Below, piece after piece: positions 6,349-10,086 of a stretch of DNA of 10,086 bases (position 1 is its first letter; every line of letters begins with the position of its first letter). Under the pieces are notes generated by a model. The model saw only the letters and a list, made by a program, of their open reading frames with translations, was not told the DNA's origin and made no database searches. A program made the position numbers and the translations under genes. This DNA comes from Anaerolineae bacterium (GTDB lineage Bacteria; Chloroflexota; Anaerolineae; JACIWR01), in NCBI GenBank assembly GCA_021162125.1, contig JAGGZG010000199.1, positions 1 to 10,086 of the forward strand, written 5' to 3'.

Positions 6349-6393
6349 CAATCGTTGGCCAGTGATCTACAACCCACCCCCTGGTCTATGTAA

Positions 6394-6422
6394 AGTATAC
6401 CACGGAATGAGCGAGGCGGCAA
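6394..6422 (-). promoter_or_regulatory. Candidate promoter of the SNF2/nucleotidyltransferase operon
   Basis: On the minus strand: TTGCCG (6422-6417), 17 bases, TATACT (6399-6394). The -10 is 5 of 6 and the -35 4 of 6 against the sigma-70 consensus, with ideal spacing. It would start near 6387, leaving a leader of about 326 bases before ATG 6061. It is the best minus-strand promoter I see between the XRE gene and the operon. Confidence 0.5.
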
Positions 6423-6491
6423 ATGGAATTGCGCTGAGCGACTCTTACGCAAATCCGCACCACGACCGTCCAATGACGCACAACAGAACAC

Positions 6492-6532
6492 TTTTGTTTA
6501 GTTCTGTCTAGGTTTGCTCAGTTTTTGTCTAG
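6492..6532. repeat. Tandem imperfect direct repeat of about 20 bases
   Basis: TTTTGTTTAGTTCTGTCTAG (6492-6511) is followed at once by a 21-base variant (6512-6532) that ends in the same GTCTAG. The second copy overlaps the XRE stop codon. A CAGAAC/GTTCTG inverted repeat (6484-6506 region) overlaps the first copy. The repeats could be operator sites for a regulator. The stretch 6423-6491 otherwise shows nothing I recognise. Confidence 0.5.
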
Positions 6533-6849
6533 TCCTGCTGATCATTCCACTCGCGCTCCGCCTGCTGCAACGCACGCACCAGGTAGTCAATCTTCGCCTC
6601 GGAACTGTCGGGGAAAGCCCGGCGTAGCACCTCGTTCAGAGTGCGACGTTCATTCAACCTCAGCAGGTAGTCCTCGTCAACTCCGAAGTAGTCTGCCAGT
6701 TTCTGGCAGGTGGCAGGGGAAGCCTGCCTTTTTCGTCGGACAATGGTCGACAGAGTACTGACACCAATGCCGGAATACATTGCCAGTGCCCGCAGGCTCA
6801 AACCCCGCTCTGCCATCTGTTGTGCGATGAAGTCTGCCAAGTCGTCCAC
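6529..6849 (-). CDS. XRE-family helix-turn-helix transcriptional regulator
   Basis: This is a 106-residue Cro/C1-type DNA-binding protein. The helix-turn-helix domain spans about residues 8-60: GLSLRALAMYSGIGVSTLSTIVRRKRQASP is followed by TCQKLADYFGVDEDYLLRL, the usual five-helix pattern. A short C-terminal extension (NEVLRRAFPDSSEAKIDYLVRALQQAEREW) probably dimerises. I choose the GTG at 6849 because GGGGAGGA lies 3 bases upstream; an in-frame GTG at 6891 would add 14 residues but has no ribosome site and lies inside a palindrome. The protein is transcribed away from the plus-strand SNF2-type gene and shares the intergenic region with it. It most likely represses its own promoter and perhaps the divergent one, as in phage or integrative-element control circuits. 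Which of the nearby palindromes it binds cannot be told from sequence alone. Confidence 0.85.
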   Translation of the reverse strand: MDDLADFIAQQMAERGLSLRALAMYSGIGVSTLSTIVRRKRQASPATCQKLADYFGVDEDYLLRLNERRTLNEVLRRAFPDSSEAKIDYLVRALQQAEREWNDQQD

Positions 6850-6856
6850 TTGTCCT

Positions 6857-6869
6857 CCCCAGTTTGGGG
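6857..6869 (-). promoter_or_regulatory. Small hairpin covering the XRE ribosome site
   Basis: On the minus-strand RNA CCCCA (complement of 6865-6869) pairs with TGGGG (complement of 6857-6861) over a 3-base loop. The GGGG arm is part of the GGGGAGGA ribosome site of GTG 6849, so the site may be partly hidden. The stem is short and the effect is inferred. Confidence 0.4.
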
Positions 6870-6891
6870 TGTTCCGCGTTTTGCGGAACAC
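6869..6891. promoter_or_regulatory. Palindrome between divergent promoters (likely operator)
   Basis: GTGTTCCGC (6869-6877) and its exact complement GCGGAACAC (6883-6891) are separated by GTTTT. It lies at the predicted start point of the XRE transcript, which fits an autoregulatory operator. Read on the plus strand the right arm is followed by TTTTTATTA, so it could also be a terminator blocking transcription into the next unit. No plus-strand gene upstream needs one. Confidence 0.6.
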
Positions 6892-6896
6892 TTTTT

Positions 6897-6902
6897 ATTA
6901 TA
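6897..6902 (-). promoter_or_regulatory. -10 element of the XRE promoter
   Basis: A perfect TATAAT is read on the minus strand, 48 bases before the GTG at 6849, with transcription expected to start near 6890. No good -35 hexamer is found 16-18 bases upstream, which fits a weak or activated promoter. Its upstream part overlaps the -35 of the divergent plus-strand promoter, so the two should compete. Confidence 0.5.
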
Positions 6903-6908
6903 CACCCC

Positions 6909-6938
6909 TTGACAAATTTGGCGTACACGTGGTATCAT
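6909..6938 (+). promoter_or_regulatory. Strong sigma-70-type promoter, plus strand
   Basis: Perfect TTGACA (6909-6914), 18 bases, TATCAT (6933-6938, 5 of 6). Transcription would start near 6945. The spacer holds CACGTG (6926-6931 region) in a near-palindromic context, a possible repressor site. It drives the leader at 6941-7069 and, on read-through, the SNF2-type gene. Confidence 0.75.
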
Positions 6939-6940
6939 AA

Positions 6941-7069
6941 TAGTGCAAGCCAGAAACAGCACTATGCAGATACCCACGCCGCAAAAGCGTGTTTCCGGTT
7001 GCGGGGCAACCGGAGAGACAGAACCTCCTTGAAAGTGGAGGCGTCTTTCCGGTTGCCCCGTTTTTCTTT
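6941..7069 (+). ncRNA. Attenuator- or riboswitch-like leader RNA
   Basis: About 125 bases with serial stems. P1 is TAGTGC (6941-6946) with GCACTA (6959-6964). P2 is CACGC (6975-6979) with GCGTG (6987-6991). P3 is TCCGGTTGC (6994-7002) with GCAACCGGA (7006-7014) over a GGG loop. The terminator stem (7002-7060) uses the same GCAACCGG strand. P3 and the terminator therefore exclude each other, because CCGGTTGC occurs twice and competes for one partner strand. That is the layout of an antiterminator/terminator switch. I matched no known riboswitch class. It could also be an independent small RNA with its own terminator. Confidence 0.6.
7002..7069 (+). terminator. Very long intrinsic terminator just before the SNF2-type gene
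   Basis: CGGGGCAACCGGAGAGAC (7002-7019) pairs with GTCTTTCCGGTTGCCCCG (7043-7060) over all 18 positions, with one G-U wobble. An inner stem CCTCC (7024-7028)/GGAGG (7037-7041) closes the loop, and TTTTTCTTT (7061-7069) follows. The start codon of the next gene is only 8 bases beyond the U-tract, so this structure must be passed to express it. Confidence 0.85.
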
Positions 7070-7076
7070 GGCCAGG

Positions 7077-9947
7077 ATGCTGGCCGGGCACTACGAGAGC
7101 CTGCTGGTGTTCCGCTTCCCCGATGGAGAGTACGAGCGGTTCAAGCAGGTGGTGGTCTTTGCTCAGCGGAAGCAGTATCGGACTCCTACCAACGAGGCTA
7201 TCCAGTCCGTTCGCCGCCTGGCCGCCCAGGACCTGGCTCCTTTGGCGATGCCCGGTACTGGTGCTCCCCGTTACCCGGTCCTGCCGGCGCCGGAGAAGGG
7301 GGCAAACAACCGCCCCATCAGGTTCCAACGGCTGGACTGGCTGCCGGAGGAGATGGTAGAAGCTGCCCGCCAGAACGGTGTTCATACCACCCAGGACTGG
7401 ACCGACCTGGTACAGCCCGGCGATGGGATGGTGGAGATGAACCCGGCCATGCCCCTGAAGAAAGGCCACGTGGCCATGCTCATGGCCTCGGGCATGATGG
7501 GCACCCTCCGCCTCACCGACGAGGAAGGCCGTCCCATGCTGGTCAAGGGGCGGGTGACCAAGGTGGTGGAAAAGATCGAGGAGCGGGATGAAGACAAGGG
7601 CGAAACCGTTGTCCGTTACAAGGACCGCTTCGTCACCACCGTGGGCGTGCTGAAAGCTAAAGCCGTGCAGGTCATCAGCGATGTGGATGAGCTGACAGAG
7701 TTCATGAAAGCTCACGGCGACAAGATCGCGGCCCACATCTTGAACGCCTATCGGCCTCGCTACGAGCTGGTGCCGCTGAGCCAGGAACTGGCCGTGGTGG
7801 ACCGGCTGGGTAAGCAGCGTAAGCCCCTGCCCGGCCAGGCCGAGCCGGGGTTACTCCCAACGCAGAAGCACGCGGCCATCGCCCTGGCCCGGGCCATCCG
7901 GAAGCACAGGACGGCCAGCCTCCAGGGTGAGATGGGTTTAGGGAAGACCACTGTGGCCGCGGCCGTCATTGATCTCTTGGACGCTTACCCGGCCATCGTC
8001 ATCTGCCCGCCTCACCTGGTGCCCAAGTGGATTCGCGAGGTGCAGGAAGTTATCCCCGGCGTCCACGCCCGCGAGCTGCATCGCATCGGGCGCAATGGCG
8101 ACGACGAGGGCGACGTGAACGACGTGCGCCGCTTCCTGGACGACTACGACGCCGGGAAGCTGGGGCACAAAGCTATCGCCGTTGTAGCCTCGACCAGTGC
8201 CAAGTTCGGCCCCGGCTGGCGGCCGGTCGTGATCTCCAGGAAAGTCGGTGACCAGATCGTCTACACCTGCCCTGAGTGTGGGGCGGTGCAGCACGAAAAG
8301 AAAGACGGGCTGATGGTCCCCGTCACCGATCCGGCCTACTTCGAGAAAAAGCGCCGGTTCTGCAGCGGTGAGGTCGAGGGCTGGGAGCTGGACGAGGATG
8401 GCCGCCGGAAGAGGGATGACGATGGCCATCCAGTGTGGGGCACCCGCAAGTGCAGGGCTCCACTCTTCGAGTACACCGGCAAGCGGCGGTTCAGCATTGC
8501 TGAGTACATCAAGGAGCACGCCAGGGGCCGTTTCAAAATGCTGGTGGCCGACGAGGTGCATAAGTTCAAGGCCAAGGCTTCCGATCGGGGTGTGGCCTTT
8601 GCTCAACTCGTGGGGGCAGCGAAGTGGACCCTGGCCCTGACCGGCACCTTCTTCGGGGGCAAGTCCACCAGCATCTTCTGGCTACTTCACCGGCTCAACT
8701 CCGGTGTCCGCCACGACTTCGGCTTCCACGAGGAGAAACGGTGGGCATCCCTCTACGGCGTCCTGGAGACCATCGAGCGGCACAAGGACGAGGACGACGA
8801 GGATGGCGTGTACACTGGCCACCGTCGCTATCGCAACCAGGCCAAGGAGTTACCGGGCATCAGCCCGGCCATCGTCAGCCGCTTGCTGGGCAATACCTTG
8901 TTCCTTACCCTCAAGGACCTGGGAGTAAGCCTGCCGCCTTACTCCGAGGAAGTGGTGGTCCTGGAGATGACCTCGGAGCAGGGTGCGCAGTACGGCTCAA
9001 TGGACAGGATGCTGAAGAAGATGGCCATCCAGGACAAACGGTACCTGAGCACCTGGTTGCAATGGTCGCTGGCCCGCTCCAACTCTGCTTTCCGCGACGA
9101 AACGGTGATGGTGGACGTGGTGGACGAAGAGGATGGCGAGACCGTCCGCAAGGTCCCCCTGCTCGACCTGCCCGCCGTCGTTGGGAATGGAGAGTGGCTT
9201 CCGAAAGAGGCATGGCTGGCCCACGTTTGTTGCACGGAGAAAGCCAGGGGCCGCAAGGTCCTGGTCTACGTGCGGCAGACGGCTACCAGGGACATCCAGC
9301 CCCGCCTCAAAGCGGCCCTGGAAACTGCCGGGTTGCGGGTGGCCGTGCTGCACAGCGGGATCGGCACTCGCAAGCGGGAAGCGTGGATCAAGAAACGCAG
9401 CCACAGCATAGATGTGCTGATCACCAACCCGCGCCTGGTTGAGACCGGCCTCGACCTGGTGGATTTCGCCACGGTGGTGTTCTACGAGATCGAGTATTCG
9501 CTCTACACCCTGTGGCAGGCCATGCGTCGTGTGTGGCGGCTCGGCCAGACCAGGCCAGTCAAGGTGGTCTACGCTGTTTACAGGGGCACGATGGAGGAGC
9601 AGGCCCTGGCTCTCATGGGCCGCAAGATGAAGGCCGCTCAACTCTTGTATGGAGATGAAGTTGGCGGTGCCATCGTCCCCGAGGACAGTGGTGACTTCTT
9701 GACCGAGCTGGCCCGCGAGGTGCTGCGGGGGGCCAAGCTGCCCGACCTCAAGACACTCTTCGCTGAGGAGGGGGAGGTCACTCACAGTGCTGTAGGTTGC
9801 CCCACGGCAATCAGCCCGCGCTTGATACCTGCCGCTGCCACTCCTCATCAGGTCACCTGGGAGGAAATGGCGCAAACCGTGGGTGTGCAGCGGCAACCAC
9901 ATCGCCGGAAAGTGCATGTGCCACCAGCGCAAGGGCGCCTGTTATAG
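7077..9947 (+). CDS. SNF2-type DEVH-box ATPase/helicase with zinc-finger-like insert
   Basis: This 956-residue superfamily 2 ATPase has the SNF2 signature. An N-terminal part of about 250 residues shows no domain I recognise. Walker A is GEMGLGKTT (284-292). A cysteine insert follows (C398-x2-C401, C429, C459), like a split zinc ribbon, then DEVH (D492-H495), LTGTF (521-525), NPRLVETGLDL (784-794) and QAMRRVWRLGQ (814-824). The last 60 residues are low in conserved pattern. It is not a close relative of the minus-strand SNF2 protein and lacks DUF3883. It could remodel or translocate DNA in replication, transfer or defence of a mobile element. ATG 7077 is the best start by position, but only AGG directly touches it and there is no proper ribosome site. 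GTG 7107 has GAGAG 7 bases upstream and is an alternative. The gene ends with TAG, 10 bases before its terminator. Confidence 0.85.
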   Translation: MLAGHYESLLVFRFPDGEYERFKQVVVFAQRKQYRTPTNEAIQSVRRLAAQDLAPLAMPGTGAPRYPVLPAPEKGANNRPIRFQRLDWLPEEMVEAARQNGVHTTQDWTDLVQPGDGMVEMNPAMPLKKGHVAMLMASGMMGTLRLTDEEGRPMLVKGRVTKVVEKIEERDEDKGETVVRYKDRFVTTVGVLKAKAVQVISDVDELTEFMKAHGDKIAAHILNAYRPRYELVPLSQELAVVDRLGKQRKPLPGQAEPGLLPTQKHAAIALARAIRKHRTASLQGEMGLGKTTVAAAVIDLLDAYPAIVICPPHLVPKWIREVQEVIPGVHARELHRIGRNGDDEGDVNDVRRFLDDYDAGKLGHKAIAVVASTSAKFGPGWRPVVISRKVGDQIVYTCPECGAVQHEKKDGLMVPVTDPAYFEKKRRFCSGEVEGWELDEDGRRKRDDDGHPVWGTRKCRAPLFEYTGKRRFSIAEYIKEHARGRFKMLVADEVHKFKAKASDRGVAFAQLVGAAKWTLALTGTFFGGKSTSIFWLLHRLNSGVRHDFGFHEEKRWASLYGVLETIERHKDEDDEDGVYTGHRRYRNQAKELPGISPAIVSRLLGNTLFLTLKDLGVSLPPYSEEVVVLEMTSEQGAQYGSMDRMLKKMAIQDKRYLSTWLQWSLARSNSAFRDETVMVDVVDEEDGETVRKVPLLDLPAVVGNGEWLPKEAWLAHVCCTEKARGRKVLVYVRQTATRDIQPRLKAALETAGLRVAVLHSGIGTRKREAWIKKRSHSIDVLITNPRLVETGLDLVDFATVVFYEIEYSLYTLWQAMRRVWRLGQTRPVKVVYAVYRGTMEEQALALMGRKMKAAQLLYGDEVGGAIVPEDSGDFLTELAREVLRGAKLPDLKTLFAEEGEVTHSAVGCPTAISPRLIPAAATPHQVTWEEMAQTVGVQRQPHRRKVHVPPAQGRLL

Positions 9948-9957
9948 CGTATCAAAA

Positions 9958-9988
9958 GAGCCTGGTTTGCTTAACCAGGCTCTTTTTT
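9958..9988 (+). terminator. Intrinsic terminator after the SNF2-type gene
   Basis: GAGCCTGGTT (9958-9967) and AACCAGGCTC (9973-9982) form a perfect 10-base stem over TGCTT, followed by TTTTTT (9983-9988). With the flanking A and T runs the stem can reach 14 pairs, so it may work in both directions. It ends the transcript of the plus-strand gene. Confidence 0.9.
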
Positions 9989-10025
9989 ATTCCGGGGAAG
10001 AGTATGTTGTCTTTGAAAATGTCTG

Positions 10026-10051
10026 GAAAAGCTGGACAGAAAAGCCGGACA
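10026..10051. repeat. Two tandem 13-base repeats
   Basis: GAAAAGCTGGACA (10026-10038) is followed immediately by GAAAAGCCGGACA (10039-10051), with one difference in 13. They lie in the gap after the terminator. This may be a regulatory site for a gene beyond the window; the rest of 9989-10086 shows no gene or signal I can support. Confidence 0.5.
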
Positions 10052-10086
10052 AACCGCCAATAAAATAGAGCCCTTGTAGTTAGCAC

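Larger units (their letters stand above)
6062..6387 (-). promoter_or_regulatory. Long structured 5' leader of the SNF2/nucleotidyltransferase operon
   Basis: If transcription starts near 6387 (see the promoter at 6394-6422), the operon has a leader of about 326 bases without a convincing reading frame. It contains, in order of transcription: an inverted repeat (6323-6348), a small GGTGT/ACACC stem (6284-6302), a long hairpin (6220-6258), a GC-rich stem that is a terminator on the other strand (6175-6211), and a terminator-like hairpin 40 bases before the start codon (6105-6127). The start and the regulatory role are inferred. Confidence 0.45.

Noticed and set aside
6941..7069. Cyclic-di-GMP-I riboswitch
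   Set aside because: The hairpin with a GCGGGG-type loop looks slightly similar to one arm of that aptamer, but the rest of its conserved core is not present.
6798..7736. Minus-strand frame across the divergent promoters and the leader
   Set aside because: It crosses the promoters, the terminator and the start of the XRE gene, and has no protein-like pattern.
8997..9932. Long open frame on the minus strand opposite the plus-strand SNF2-type gene
   Set aside because: His- and Gln-rich antisense composition without any domain, while the plus strand encodes helicase motifs V and VI here.

Overview
The window looks like an accessory, defence-island-like stretch of a GC-rich bacterial chromosome or integrated element. 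The style of the genes (an SNF2 translocase fused to DUF3883, small helical proteins paired with nucleotidyltransferases, GTG starts, strong GGAGG ribosome sites) suggests Chloroflexota or a similar GC-rich environmental lineage. That assignment is from memory of such loci and is tentative. No rRNA, tRNA, CRISPR array, transposase or integrase gene is visible.

Layout. Positions 6061 down to 1 hold one tightly packed minus-strand operon: a 1162-residue SNF2/DUF3883 protein; a 76-residue small protein overlapping a 216-residue nucleotidyltransferase (pair 1); a 236-residue protein with a basic N-terminus; a 92-residue small protein followed by a 198-residue nucleotidyltransferase (pair 2). Directly after the last stop codon (positions 1-45) lies a near-copy of the DUF3883 coding region, cut off at its catalytic motif, so the operon has been rearranged. 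Positions 6062-6528 carry no protein gene but are dense in structure: a candidate minus-strand promoter, several hairpins, and on the plus strand a promoter, a two-hairpin short RNA and a clear intrinsic terminator. Positions 6529-6849 encode an XRE-type repressor on the minus strand. Between it and the next gene lie overlapping divergent promoters and a perfect palindrome. On the plus strand a strong promoter at 6909-6938 is followed by a leader with mutually exclusive hairpins ending in a very long intrinsic terminator. Only about 10 bases further on starts a second, unrelated SNF2-type ATPase of 956 residues with a zinc-finger-like insert. A textbook terminator at 9958-9988 closes that unit.

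How it may work together (inference). The minus operon reads as a DNA translocase/nuclease-like protein accompanied by two copies of a toxin-antitoxin-like or guard-like nucleotidyltransferase module. The XRE protein probably controls the intergenic promoters. Both large ATPase genes sit behind a terminator-like hairpin that has an alternative fold, hinting that each is kept off by transcription attenuation until some signal arrives. The most unusual individual items are the attenuator-like leader at 6941-7069, the short plus-strand RNA at 6148-6211, a perfect 33-base palindrome embedded in frame in the SNF2/DUF3883 gene at 3054-3086, and the broken DUF3883 copy at the left edge.
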